A program made the translations under genes and the position numbers. Positions 16,452-25,678 of a stretch of 64,000 nucleotides of DNA are shown here, piece after piece. How positions within the stretch are numbered: position 1 is the stretch's first letter; every line of letters starts with the position of its first letter. Under the pieces are notes generated by a model. That model was not told the DNA's origin and made no database searches. It saw only the letters and a program-made list of their open reading frames with translations. Source of the DNA: Nocardia yamanashiensis NBRC 100130 (lineage in GTDB: Bacteria; Actinomycetota; Actinomycetes; Mycobacteriales; Mycobacteriaceae); NCBI RefSeq assembly GCF_001613325.1, contig NZ_BDCD01000041.1:19162-83161 (forward strand), given 5' to 3'.

Positions 16452-19256
16452 TCAATCCGTCGGTTTCGAATCTGTGTCGCTGAGCGGGCGGCGGCCCTGC
16501 CGCGAACCCTTCGAGATCGCGCTCATCCGCTTGCGGGCCTCCTCCGCCGAACGCAGGCGCGGCGCGCCGGTCGCCTCCGGCTCGGCCGGATCGGCGTCGC
16601 CGAAGGCGGCGCGCTGGCGGCGCGGCAGATCCGGGCGCTCGGCCGGAGCCGGCATCCCGGCGGCATAGCGCGCGGCCCGCAGCGCCGGAATGGAATTCGG
16701 CAGCGGACCGGACAGGGCCGGATCGATATCGATGTCCTGCACCGGAACGTCCGCGTGCGAATCCCAGATCGGCGGGTACGCATCCGGGAAACGAATCGGC
16801 GCGCCCGACACCGGATCGGAGAAACCCACGGACGTGGACGCGGGGCGATCCGGCTGGAAACGCGTCGGCATGGGCGGGTAGGTATCGGAGGTCGGGGTGA
16901 AGAACGGCTCATCGTCCGCGGGCACATACGGCGCGGGGAAGCGGCGCACCGGTGTCGCATCGACTTCCGAGGTGGGAGACGGCCATTCGATGCCGTTCGG
17001 AATCCGGACCGTCGGGCTCTCGGGGGCGGGAGCACCCGGGGGCAACGACGCGGACGACTGCCATGCGGTATCACCACCGGCCACACCGTTGGCGGCCGAC
17101 CATGCCTCGTTGGCGGACCAGGCCTCGCCATTGGCCGCGAACGGATCGCCCATGGCGTGTGCGGCGCCGTTGGTGGAGGCGACGCCGACGACGGGCAGGA
17201 CGGTGGTGACGGGCGAGCCGGGGGCGGGTGGCTGGGCGCCGACGCCGTCACCGATCAGCAGCGACGAGGGGATCAGGGCGACGGCGCGGACGCCGCCGTA
17301 CACGGATTCGATCAGTTTGACCGAGATACCGTGCCGGGCAGCGAGTTTCGCGACCACGAACAGGCCCAGGCGGGTGTTGCCGGACAATGCGGCGACGCTG
17401 AATTCCGGCGGATTCGACAGGGCCGCATTGTGTTCGGCGAATTCGGCTTCCGTCATGCCGAGCCCCTGATCGATCACCTCGACGGCCACCCCGCGCCCGA
17501 CGATGGTCGCGGTGACCGTGACGGGCGATTCCGGCGGCGAACAGGCGGTGGCATTGTCGGTGAGTTCGGCCAGCAGATGGATGACGTCGGCGACGGCGTG
17601 GCTGGCGATGCGCACGTCGGGAATGCGGCCGGGCTCCAGCCGGGTGTAATCGAGGCTCTCGGTGATGGCGCCGCGCACCACTTCCAGCAGCGGCACCGGG
17701 CTGCGCCAGCGGCGGCCGGGCTGCTCGCCGCCGAGAATGATCAGGTTCTCGGCATTGCGGCGCGCCCGGGTCGCGAGATGGTCGAGCTGGAACAGCAATT
17801 CGAGCTGTTCGGCATTGCTCTCCTCGCGTTCGGCGCGATCCAGCAGCGCCAGCTGCCGGTGCACCACCACCTGGCTGCGATGCGCGATATCGAGGAACAC
17901 GGCCTTGATCCCGGCGCGGGTGCGCGCCTCCCCGGCCGCGGCCGACACCGCCGCCAGGTGCGCGCGGTTGAAAGCGTCGGCGACCTGACCGAGTTCGTCG
18001 GTGCCGTAGTCCAGGCGCGCGGCCTCGGCGGCGGCGTCCACGTTCTCGCCTGCGCCCAGGCGGTTGATCAGTTCCGGCATGCGATTGTCGGCCAATTCCA
18101 GGGTGTCGCGGCGCAATCGGCGCATCCGGCCGATGAACTGATTGGCCAGCACCAGCGCCGCCAGGAAGGCCAGCGCCGCGATCAGCGCGACGACCGCGCC
18201 GCCGATGATCGAATCCCGGGTCGCCGCCTCACCCTGCTCGCGCGCGATGACGTGCGCGTCCCGGCTCTGGTCCTCCCACAGCTTCTGCAGGGCGGCATTG
18301 ACCTGGCTGGACGACTCCTGCCATTCGGCCAGCGAAATCGGCAGCGTCACCGCCCGATTCACCGCCTTGCCGCTGCGCGACTTGGGCGCGGTCTCGGCGG
18401 CGTCCTCGCCGACCGCCCCGCGCAACAGCACCGCGTCCTGCATGGCGGTCACCTGCTGCCAGGCGGCGCCGCCGGTGATCGCGTTCAGCTGCGCCAGCCG
18501 GGCGTCCTTCAGCACCGACGCGGAATAGCGCACCTCGCCGCGGAATTCACCGACCAGGCGGCCGAACTCCAGCAATTGCGCCGAGGTCAGCTCGCCCGCG
18601 GTCAGCGCCACCGCGCCGAGGGTGTCGGCCTGCGACAGCGCTTCGGCGGCGCGCAAAGGCTCGACGCCGTAACCGAGTTCGATCCCGATCCCGGCATCCG
18701 GCGCGACCCGGGCGGCCAGCATGGACGCGGAGATGATGGTGCCGATCACCTGCGTGAAGAAGCCGAAGACCTGGTCGGTGGGTGCCTGCCGGGCGTCGAC
18801 GCCGTTGCGCAGCGTCGGCACCATGATGAAAAGCTTGTTGTAGGCCTCGATATCGCCGGCCGAGCCGTTCGGATTCAGTTCGCGGGCGGCATCGCCCTTG
18901 GCCTTGACCGCCGCGAGGGCCTCGTCCGAACGCTGCCGGGCGGCGGGCAGCAGATGCGCCGCGTCCGGGTCACCGGCCAGGTGCAGCATCGACAGCCGGC
19001 GCTCCTCCTCGAAGGCGGAGACCATGAGAATCGCGGGTGAGGTGGTGCTGCTGGCGAGTTCGGCCCACTGCTTGGCCTCGCGGGCCGATTTCACCAGGTA
19101 AATGGCCGCGCCGCTGCCGATGACGAGCAGGGTGACGCTGGAGATGAGCACGATCGACAGGAGCCGGGCGCGCACACTCACCCAGCCGCGGAAAGCGCCT
19201 TTGGTCGAATCAGCCTGACGGTCAAGCGATTCCCGCCGATTCTGGCAAGTGCCCAC
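16452..19256 (-). CDS. Nitrate/nitrite-sensing-domain sensor kinase (CvnA-type)
   Basis: The 934-residue membrane kinase starts with GTG after GGGAAG. A transmembrane helix lies near residues 31-54, followed by an extracytoplasmic NIT-like helical domain. A second helix near residues 345-370 leads into a HAMP segment. A dimerisation stretch contains LDHLATRARRNAENL, typical of conservon kinases, which lack a standard HisKA box. The ATPase domain has the N box ELTDNATACSPP and G1 DQGLGM. The last 250 residues are a Pro-rich disordered tail. It probably passes an envelope signal to the roadblock/DUF742 partners. No response regulator is adjacent. Confidence 0.88.
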   Translation of the reverse strand: MGTCQNRRESLDRQADSTKGAFRGWVSVRARLLSIVLISSVTLLVIGSGAAIYLVKSAREAKQWAELASSTTSPAILMVSAFEEERRLSMLHLAGDPDAAHLLPAARQRSDEALAAVKAKGDAARELNPNGSAGDIEAYNKLFIMVPTLRNGVDARQAPTDQVFGFFTQVIGTIISASMLAARVAPDAGIGIELGYGVEPLRAAEALSQADTLGAVALTAGELTSAQLLEFGRLVGEFRGEVRYSASVLKDARLAQLNAITGGAAWQQVTAMQDAVLLRGAVGEDAAETAPKSRSGKAVNRAVTLPISLAEWQESSSQVNAALQKLWEDQSRDAHVIAREQGEAATRDSIIGGAVVALIAALAFLAALVLANQFIGRMRRLRRDTLELADNRMPELINRLGAGENVDAAAEAARLDYGTDELGQVADAFNRAHLAAVSAAAGEARTRAGIKAVFLDIAHRSQVVVHRQLALLDRAEREESNAEQLELLFQLDHLATRARRNAENLIILGGEQPGRRWRSPVPLLEVVRGAITESLDYTRLEPGRIPDVRIASHAVADVIHLLAELTDNATACSPPESPVTVTATIVGRGVAVEVIDQGLGMTEAEFAEHNAALSNPPEFSVAALSGNTRLGLFVVAKLAARHGISVKLIESVYGGVRAVALIPSSLLIGDGVGAQPPAPGSPVTTVLPVVGVASTNGAAHAMGDPFAANGEAWSANEAWSAANGVAGGDTAWQSSASLPPGAPAPESPTVRIPNGIEWPSPTSEVDATPVRRFPAPYVPADDEPFFTPTSDTYPPMPTRFQPDRPASTSVGFSDPVSGAPIRFPDAYPPIWDSHADVPVQDIDIDPALSGPLPNSIPALRAARYAAGMPAPAERPDLPRRQRAAFGDADPAEPEATGAPRLRSAEEARKRMSAISKGSRQGRRPLSDTDSKPTD

Positions 19257-19409
19257 AGTCGATCTTCCCGCTCAAGCCAACGCGTTCCCCGCCACGTGCC
19301 GGGCTGTCGCAAAGAGACGGCTCGGCACGCTTCCCTCCGCGTGAGGGTAACGGAATCATCCCGAATCGCATACGGATTCGCGACAATTGGGAAGAATCGG
19401 AAGAAACTT

Positions 19410-19850
19410 CTAGGGTCGGAGCGGTTCGTCCAGGTCGATCCGAATGGTCATCAGCGCGGTCCCGAAGCGTTCGATGGCCCGCCGCGCCGACTCCTGCGAC
19501 CAATTGTCGGCCAGCCGGGCGCGCGCGTCATCCTCCGGCAGCAAAGTCGCCGTGGCCTGATACCACTGCCGCCCGAACCGCACCCGGATCCGCGGCTGCG
19601 CACCGATGTTCGCCACGTATCCGGCCCGGCGGCCGTGCTCGGACACCACCCACAGCGTCTGCCCGTCCGGCTTCACCGACACCACGTTCAACCGCCGCTT
19701 GCCGGTCTTGCGCCCGACCGTCTCGAGGATCGCGTGATCGGCCACCAGACCGGCCGAAACCAGCAAGCGCATGGGCGGATTCAGTACATAGCGCTGTAAC
19801 CGCCGGGTCCACCGGAACCGCCGCGCCACATCCTGAGCCGAACCCGTCAT
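19410..19850 (-). CDS. Deazaflavin (F420)-dependent nitroreductase family protein
   Basis: The 146-residue protein fits the small split-barrel DDN/DUF385 family that uses coenzyme F420. Landmarks are NPPMRLLVSAGLV, the core ILETVGRKTGKRRLNVV and WVVSEHGRRAGYVANI, followed by the RVRFGRQWYQATATLL strand. ATG at 19850 is chosen because GGAGAG sits 6 bases upstream; 19928 is a longer in-frame option. It is the last gene of the lpqW-mshB run. F420 would be supplied through the fbiC product encoded in this window. The natural substrate is unknown. Confidence 0.82.
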   Translation of the reverse strand: MTGSAQDVARRFRWTRRLQRYVLNPPMRLLVSAGLVADHAILETVGRKTGKRRLNVVSVKPDGQTLWVVSEHGRRAGYVANIGAQPRIRVRFGRQWYQATATLLPEDDARARLADNWSQESARRAIERFGTALMTIRIDLDEPLRP

Positions 19851-19937
19851 CGCATCTCTCCTTCGTCCCCCGGCCACCAGCATGCCATCGGTGGAGGGCG
19901 AACCCGACCGCGATGCGACGAGCGGCACAGCGGCGAA

Positions 19938-20441
19938 TCAGCGTGCGGGCGAACCGAATCCGGACGTGGCGCGCCAATACAGGTACAGCCCGGCCGGGAA
20001 GAGCCCGCACACGAACAGCAGCAGAGTCGGCCAATCGCTCATCAGCATCATGTCGCCGCCCGGCCCGCTGCTGGCCAGCACCAGGAACCCGAGCGTCCAG
20101 GCCGTCAACGGCAGCACCATCACCGAGATCCGCGGCGACACCACCGCCATCCCGGCCACCAGCGCCACATTGATCACCGCCGCCGCCAGCGCCGTGAACG
20201 GCAGCGGCACCGCGCCCTCGGTCACGCCCGATGCCAGCGAGGACGCCGCGGCCAGCAGCTGCTGCGGTTCGTTCAGCTTGGACTGCCCGGCATAGATCGG
20301 CAGGAAGAGCACTTCGAGCACCAGCGTCACCAGGGCGTCGAGCACCAGCAGCCCGGCGATGGCGGCATTGAGCCAGCCGCGCAGCGGCGGCGCGTCGAAC
20401 GGCGACTCGGTGCGCTCGGAGGCGCTGACGGCCGTCGTCAC
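19938..20441 (-). CDS. Four-helix membrane protein (Rv1171-like position)
   Basis: The 167-residue protein has four hydrophobic helices (AAIAGLLVLDALVTLVLEVL, FTALAAAVINVALVAGMAVV, VMVLPLTAWTLGFLVLA and TLLLFVCGLFPAGLYLYW) and no catalytic motif. It starts at a GTG that overlaps the stop of the 52-aa gene by 4 bases. The position after mshB matches M. tuberculosis Rv1171, an uncharacterised membrane protein, so the gene pair is conserved. Function is unknown. Confidence 0.75.
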   Translation of the reverse strand: MTTAVSASERTESPFDAPPLRGWLNAAIAGLLVLDALVTLVLEVLFLPIYAGQSKLNEPQQLLAAASSLASGVTEGAVPLPFTALAAAVINVALVAGMAVVSPRISVMVLPLTAWTLGFLVLASSGPGGDMMLMSDWPTLLLFVCGLFPAGLYLYWRATSGFGSPAR

Positions 20442-20596
20442 GCGACCGGGGGGAAGCCGAGGAGGGTCAGCAGGTGGCTCTGCATATCGACGAACGCGTA
20501 CAGCACCGACAGGTACAGCTCGTGTTGCGCCGGGAAGTTGGGCCGCTGGCTCTCGACGAATGCCGCGATCGCATTCTGCAGATCCCAGTTGTACAT
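20438..20596 (-). CDS. 52-aa conserved mini-protein between mshB and the membrane protein
   Basis: An ATG 4 bases after the mshB stop codon opens a 52-codon frame (MYNWDLQNAIAAFVESQRP, then LYLSVLYAFVDMQ). It ends at a TGA that overlaps the next gene's GTG by 4 bases. GAGAG before the mshB stop can act as its ribosome site. The coupling on both sides and the amphipathic helical composition argue for a real gene. No domain was recognised. Confidence 0.75.
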   Translation of the reverse strand: MYNWDLQNAIAAFVESQRPNFPAQHELYLSVLYAFVDMQSHLLTLLGFPPVA

Positions 20597-20600
20597 GCGG

Positions 20601-21506
20601 TCAGTCTCTCACTTCGGGGCCGAGCCCGGCGAACAGATCGTGTTCGCGGCCGTCGGGACCGGCCGGACCCCGCCGCCCGCGCACCAGAATGTAGTGCTCC
20701 TCCGGCAGCACCGGCTGGGCGATGTCGTTGGACAGCGCGAACTCGCGTCCGGACGGGGCCACCGTCACCTGGGTGGCGTGCGCGCGCAGGGCGGCGCGCT
20801 TGGCGGCCAGCGCGTCCGACACGTCCACCGTGGTGGTGACGGATTCGGTGGGCACGCAGGCCAATTCGCCGTCGTGCGGCAGCCGCCAGCCGCGCGGCAG
20901 GGCGCCCGGCAGCTGATCGACGGTGCGGCGTTTGAGCGCCTCGGTGTGCATGCCCAGCACCGCGCCGTCGGTGACGGTCCAATAGACCTTCGGGACCTCC
21001 CAACCCCAGTCGGCGGCGGCGTCCACGGCGGTCATGGTGACTTCGTGGGCGCGAATATGGTCCGGATGGCCGTAACCGCCGCGTGGGTCGTAGCCCACCA
21101 CCACGTTCGGGCGCAGTTCCAGGATCACCTGGACCAGCGCGTCCACCGCCGCGTCCCCCGAGTTCACGAAGGCGCGCGGATTGCGGGCCGACGGCGTCCC
21201 GGCCATCCCGGAATCCCGCCAGCGGCCCGCGCCGCCCAGGAAGCGCGGCGCGGCGCAATCCAATGCGGCCAGCGCCCGGGTCAATTCGAGAATGCGATAG
21301 CCGCCCAGCTGATCGGCCTCGGCGGCAACCAGGTGGGCGTACTCGTCGCCGATGACTTCGCCCTCCTCACCGAGCGTGCAGGTCACCACGGTCACCGGCA
21401 CCCCGCGCTTGCGATAGTGCGCGATGGTGCCGCCGGTGGTGATGGATTCGTCGTCGGGGTGCGCGTGCACCAGCAGCAGCCCGCCGGTCGGTGCGGAAGT
21501 CGTCAC
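20601..21506 (-). CDS. mshB: N-acetyl-1-D-myo-inositol-2-amino-2-deoxy-alpha-D-glucopyranoside deacetylase
   Basis: This zinc-dependent LmbE-type deacetylase frees the amino group of GlcNAc-inositol in mycothiol synthesis. The protein has 301 residues from the GTG at 21506, which overlaps the lpqW stop by 4 bases. AHPDDE at 15-20 and HPDH at 147-150 supply the zinc ligands His16, Asp19 and His150, and Asp18 is the likely general base. A longer in-frame reading to 21731 runs through lpqW and is rejected. The gene sits in a tight operon (lpqW-mshB-52aa-membrane protein). Confidence 0.95.
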   Translation of the reverse strand: MTTSAPTGGLLLVHAHPDDESITTGGTIAHYRKRGVPVTVVTCTLGEEGEVIGDEYAHLVAAEADQLGGYRILELTRALAALDCAAPRFLGGAGRWRDSGMAGTPSARNPRAFVNSGDAAVDALVQVILELRPNVVVGYDPRGGYGHPDHIRAHEVTMTAVDAAADWGWEVPKVYWTVTDGAVLGMHTEALKRRTVDQLPGALPRGWRLPHDGELACVPTESVTTTVDVSDALAAKRAALRAHATQVTVAPSGREFALSNDIAQPVLPEEHYILVRGRRGPAGPDGREHDLFAGLGPEVRD

Positions 21507-23263
21507 GGGATCCGCCGCCAGTTCGCGGCATCGCCGAAGATGCCGGTCTGGATGGCCCCGCTCAGCGAGGCCCCGTCCACCCGCGGCCCGGCCGCCGCCA
21601 CCTGGGTGTCCTGCACGATCGGCAGCACGGTGGACAGCTCCCACAATCTCGGCTCGGCCTCGGCGATCACCTTGGCGGTGTCGATGCCGCGCAGGGCCGC
21701 GTCGATGGCCGGTTGCAGGGTCGGATCGCACACGCCGGACAGGTTCGACGGCGCTTTCTTGGCGGCGTCGGCGACGGTCGAATCCCCGTCCGTGCCGGTG
21801 GGTTGCACCGGCGGGCAGCCGTAGCGCGAGGCCAGCACGGTGGCCGGATCGGAACCGGCGCGCTCCCAGCCCACCAGGGCATCGATGCCGGCGTCGGTCA
21901 GATCCTTGCCGTAGAGCTGCGCGGCGGAAACGCTGCGCACCATGACATCGATTCCGGCGCTGCGCAATTGGTCGGCGGCGGTGTTCGCCACCGCGAGCGA
22001 GGCGTCGTCACCCTCGACCGCGCCGATCCGGATGGTCAGCGATTTCCCGTTCTTGGCCAGCGGACGCGGTTGCGGCGCGGGCGAAGTCGGCGAACCGGTG
22101 CCGGGAGTCTCGGGCGCGCGGCCGAATCCGGCCTCGTTCAGCAGCGCGAACGATTCCTCGAGGCTCAGCCGCGGCGGCGCGGTCGGGGTGTATCCGGGAT
22201 CGGACGGCGTGAGCACCTGGGCCCGCACCGGCTCCACCCAGCTGCCGGTCTGCGCGCCGACGGTGGCCAGCAGCACCGGATCCAGCAGTCCCAGTACCGC
22301 TTTGCGCACCCGGATATCGGCCAGATCGCCGCTGCGGCCATTGAGGACGAGCTGCATTTCCCGCGACTGCGCCATGACCGCGGTGCGCACCGACGGGATG
22401 GCCGCCAGCTGCGCCTGCAACGCGACGCCGCCGTGCACCAGCGCCATCTGCGCGTCGCCGACCCGCAGCGACTCGGCCACCTGCGCGTAGGTGCCGCCGC
22501 GGCGCATCAGGATCTGGTCCGGCACAGCGGGTTTGCCCCAGTACCGGTCATTGCGTTCGAGCAGGATCTCCTCGCGGCCGCGATCGGCCTGCTTGATCCG
22601 GAACTGCCCGCCGGAGATTCGGATGGTTTCCACCAGGCCCTGTTCGAAGCCGGAATCCTTGACCAGGTGCTGCGGCAGCAGATCCGCGAACAACTGCCGC
22701 CAGGCCGGATACGGCTCGTTCATGGTGACGGTCACGGTCTTGCCGCCCGCCGACGAACTCACATCCGAGATCAGCCGGTATCCGGCCGGATCCACCACGC
22801 CGGGCTGGGTGATCATCTGCTGCCACAGGTAGCGGAAGTCCTCGGCGGCGATGGGCGCGCCATCGGACCAGGAGGCTTCGTTCTTGAGCTGATAGGTGAT
22901 GGTGAACGGCTCCTGGACGGTCACATCCGCCGACACCATGAGCGAGGGATCCAGCACCCAGTCGGTGCCGCCCGGAATGCCGGGGGTCGGCGCGGGCCGG
23001 AACGGACTGGGCAGCACCATCGATGCCACCGCCGCCGTCGCGGGCGACTGCTGCGACCGCAGATGCGGATTGAACCCGAGCCCGATGTCGTCGATGGCCA
23101 CCACGACGGAAGTCTTGGTCGGCTTCGCGGCCGTCGTCTTCGGGCTGTCGGTGCTCTCGATCGGCGGCGGCGGATTCGCGGTGCAGCCGGTCGCGACAGC
23201 CAGCGTCGTCGCGACCAACACCATCACCGCACGCCACGATGCGCGCCGCCCGAAGGCCCCCAT
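21503..23263 (-). CDS. lpqW: LpqW-like lipoprotein, ABC solute-binding protein family 5
   Basis: From the ATG at 23263 the 586-residue precursor has a lipoprotein signal (VMVLVATTLAVATGC) with the lipidated Cys at residue 28. The mature protein has the two-lobe architecture of peptide-binding proteins (SBP family 5), with LKNEASWSDGAPIAAEDF and DRYWGKPAVPDQ-type motifs. In mycobacteria LpqW does not import peptides; it steers the balance between PIMs and lipoarabinomannan with PimE. Here pimE lies 4 kb away. GTG at 23269 is an alternative start. A permease or ATPase is absent, as expected for LpqW. Confidence 0.85.
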   Translation of the reverse strand: MGAFGRRASWRAVMVLVATTLAVATGCTANPPPPIESTDSPKTTAAKPTKTSVVVAIDDIGLGFNPHLRSQQSPATAAVASMVLPSPFRPAPTPGIPGGTDWVLDPSLMVSADVTVQEPFTITYQLKNEASWSDGAPIAAEDFRYLWQQMITQPGVVDPAGYRLISDVSSSAGGKTVTVTMNEPYPAWRQLFADLLPQHLVKDSGFEQGLVETIRISGGQFRIKQADRGREEILLERNDRYWGKPAVPDQILMRRGGTYAQVAESLRVGDAQMALVHGGVALQAQLAAIPSVRTAVMAQSREMQLVLNGRSGDLADIRVRKAVLGLLDPVLLATVGAQTGSWVEPVRAQVLTPSDPGYTPTAPPRLSLEESFALLNEAGFGRAPETPGTGSPTSPAPQPRPLAKNGKSLTIRIGAVEGDDASLAVANTAADQLRSAGIDVMVRSVSAAQLYGKDLTDAGIDALVGWERAGSDPATVLASRYGCPPVQPTGTDGDSTVADAAKKAPSNLSGVCDPTLQPAIDAALRGIDTAKVIAEAEPRLWELSTVLPIVQDTQVAAAGPRVDGASLSGAIQTGIFGDAANWRRIP

Positions 23264-23361
23264 ACTCACGTCGCGCACTTTACCGGTCGCACCCTTCGCT
23301 ACTCGATCATGAGGACTACCAGCGGTTTGCCGGATCGTGAAGACCTTCCGGCCCGGCCTAC

Positions 23362-23397
23362 AGCAACGCCCGCGCCGTTCGGCGCGGGCGTTGCTGA
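23362..23397 (-). terminator. Terminator of typA
   Basis: CAGCAACGCCCGCGCC and its exact complement form a 16-bp stem with a 4-nt loop, 11 bases past the typA stop on the minus strand. No T-run follows, which is common for actinobacterial hairpin terminators. Confidence 0.8.
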
Positions 23398-23408
23398 CGA
23401 TCCGATTA

Positions 23409-25307
23409 CTACTGCGCGGCAGCGCGATCGCGCGCCTTGCGGCGCGAGGTCTCACGCTGGCGATCGGTGGCGCTCAGCGTCACCTTGCGCACGCGCACGA
23501 TCTCCGGGGTCACCTCGACGCACTCGTCGGCGGCACAGAACTCCATCGCGCCTTCGAGATCCAGCTGCAGCGGCTTGGCCAGGGTCTCGAGCACGTCACC
23601 GGTGGCGGACCGCATATTGGTCAGCTTCTTCTCGCGGGTGACATTGATGTCGAGGTCCTCGGCGCGCGGGTTGATGCCCACCACGTGGCCCTCGTAGGTG
23701 TCGGCGCCCGGCTCCACGAAGAACTGACCGCGGTCGGCCAGCTGGATCATGGCGAACGGGGTGACCGAGCCGTTGCGGTCGGAGACCAGCGAACCGGTGT
23801 GACGGGCGCGGATCTCGCCGGCCCACGGGGCGTAACCGTCGAACACGGCGTTGGCGATACCGGTGCCGCGGGTCTCGGTGAGGAAGTCGGTACGGAAGCC
23901 GATCAGACCGCGCGAGGGCACGATGAACTCCATGCGCACCCACCCGGCGGAGTGGTTGCTCATCTGGACCATCTTGCCCTTGCGGGCGGCCAGCAGCTGG
24001 GTCACGGCGCCCAGGTACTCGTCCGGCGCGTCGATGGTCAGCTCTTCGAACGGCTCGTGCACCTTGCCGTCGACGGTCTTGGTGACCACCTGCGGCTTGC
24101 CGACGGTCAGCTCGAAGCCTTCGCGGCGCATCTGCTCGACCAGGATGGCCAGCGCCAGCTCACCACGGCCCTGCACCTCCCAGGCGTCCGGGCGGCCGAT
24201 GTCGAGCACGCGCAGCGACACATTGCCGACCAGTTCCTTGTCGAGCCGGTCCTTGACCATGCGCGCGGTCAGCTTGTGGCCCGACACGCGGCCGACCAGC
24301 GGCGAGGTGTTGGTGCCGATGGTCACCGAGATGGCGGGCTCGTCAACGGTGATGCGCGGCAACGCGACCGGGTTCTCGGGGTCGGCGAGGGTGTCGCCGA
24401 TCATGATGTCCGGAATGCCCGCGATGGCGACGATGTCACCGGCCACGGCCTCTTCACCCGGCTGACGCTCGACGCCGATGGTCTTGAGCAGCTCGGTGAT
24501 CTTGACGTTCTTGGTGCCCTCCGGCGTCATCCAGGCCACGTTCTGGCCCTTCTTCAGCGTGCCGTTGTGGATGCGCACCAGGCCGATACGACCCAGGAAC
24601 GGGGAGGCGTCGAGGTTGGTGACGTGCGCCTGCAGCGGCTTGGTGGCGTCGCCCTTGGGGGCGGGGACGTACTTCATCAGCACGTCGAACAGCTCGTCGA
24701 GGTTCTCGGCGTCCGGCACGGTGCCGTTCTCCGGGCGGGTGGTGGAAGCCACGCCCGCGCGACCCGAGGCGTAGAGGACGGGCAGGTCCAGCGCCAGCTC
24801 GGCGGCTTCGGAAGCCTCGTCGTCCAGATCGGAGGCCAGATCGAGGAGCAGGTCGTGCGATTCCTCGACGACCTCCTCGATGCGCGCGTCCGGACGGTCG
24901 GTCTTGTTGACCACCAGGATCACCGGCAGCGAGGCCGCGAGGGCCTTGCGCAGCACGAAACGGGTCTGCGGCAGCGGGCCTTCGGAGGCGTCCACCAGCA
25001 GCACGACGCCGTCGACCATGGACAGACCGCGCTCGACCTCGCCACCGAAGTCGGCGTGGCCGGGGGTGTCGATCACGTTGATGACGGTGACGGAACCGTC
25101 CTGGTTGTGGCGGTGCACGGCGGTGTTCTTGGCGAGAATGGTGATGCCCTTCTCGCGCTCGAGGTCACCGGAGTCCATGACCCGGTCCACTACCTCGGCA
25201 CGCTCACCGAAGACACCGGACTGCCGCAGCATCGCGTCGACCAGTGTTGTCTTGCCGTGGTCGACGTGCGCCACGATGGCGACGTTGCGGAACTCGACAG
25301 ACGACAC
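23409..25307 (-). CDS. typA: Ribosome-associated GTPase TypA/BipA
   Basis: The 632-residue translational GTPase helps 50S subunit assembly and stress adaptation. The start is GTG at 25307, with AGGAGG 8 bases upstream. G1 AHVDHGKT, G2 GITILAKN, G3 DTPGHADF and G4 NKTDRP are all present in the N-terminal domain. The C-terminal part has the EF-G-like domains III and V and the BipA-specific end. The longer in-frame reading to 25436 includes the leader and is not used. The stop is followed by a strong hairpin. Confidence 0.96.
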   Translation of the reverse strand: MSSVEFRNVAIVAHVDHGKTTLVDAMLRQSGVFGERAEVVDRVMDSGDLEREKGITILAKNTAVHRHNQDGSVTVINVIDTPGHADFGGEVERGLSMVDGVVLLVDASEGPLPQTRFVLRKALAASLPVILVVNKTDRPDARIEEVVEESHDLLLDLASDLDDEASEAAELALDLPVLYASGRAGVASTTRPENGTVPDAENLDELFDVLMKYVPAPKGDATKPLQAHVTNLDASPFLGRIGLVRIHNGTLKKGQNVAWMTPEGTKNVKITELLKTIGVERQPGEEAVAGDIVAIAGIPDIMIGDTLADPENPVALPRITVDEPAISVTIGTNTSPLVGRVSGHKLTARMVKDRLDKELVGNVSLRVLDIGRPDAWEVQGRGELALAILVEQMRREGFELTVGKPQVVTKTVDGKVHEPFEELTIDAPDEYLGAVTQLLAARKGKMVQMSNHSAGWVRMEFIVPSRGLIGFRTDFLTETRGTGIANAVFDGYAPWAGEIRARHTGSLVSDRNGSVTPFAMIQLADRGQFFVEPGADTYEGHVVGINPRAEDLDINVTREKKLTNMRSATGDVLETLAKPLQLDLEGAMEFCAADECVEVTPEIVRVRKVTLSATDRQRETSRRKARDRAAAQ

Positions 25308-25478
25308 GTTAGATTCCTCCTGCTGCAAAGTTTTGTTGCCGGGACCTGGTAGGTACATGCATGGGGGCACTGTCTTCGATGACATAGCGAACTTCCACCG
25401 GGCATGCGGCGAGCTACACATTACCGGGGGTCCCAAGTCACACGTTTAGCGCGTGCGACTTAGGTTAAGCTAACCAAC

Positions 25479-25658
25479 ATGGGCAAGGTGAAGGCGAAGG
25501 ACGTTTCGAGTCTGAAGCCGAAGAAGAAGTGCTGCCGCAAGAAGACGCGGTGCCTCAAATGCCCCGTCGTGATCATGCGGATGAAGAAGCTCGAAGCGTC
25601 GGGTTGCTGCGGCAAGAAGGAACTGAAGAAGGGCCTCAAAGCCGCACGCGCGGCGTGA
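25479..25658 (+). CDS. 59-aa Cys/Lys-rich conserved mini-protein, probable metal-binding
   Basis: An ATG opens a 59-codon frame with the pattern KPKKKCCRKKTRCLKCPV, then GCCGKKELKKGL and an Ala/Arg end. Six Cys residues in CC-x5-C-x2-C and CC arrangements plus 18 Lys suggest a zinc-binding, nucleic-acid-binding protein. Similar small CC...CxxCPV proteins are remembered from other actinobacteria, though without a known role. It is divergent from typA across a 171-base gap and 20 bases upstream of phhB on the same strand. No Shine-Dalgarno sequence is evident. Confidence 0.7.
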   Translation: MGKVKAKDVSSLKPKKKCCRKKTRCLKCPVVIMRMKKLEASGCCGKKELKKGLKAARAA

Positions 25659-25678
25659 GTCCGGAGTAGACCGGGAGT

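Noticed and set aside
20601..21731. 376-codon reading of mshB from 21731
   Set aside because: The first 75 codons run inside lpqW in another frame and are Arg/Gly-rich; the GTG at 21506 matches the known MshB N-terminus and overlaps lpqW by 4 bases.
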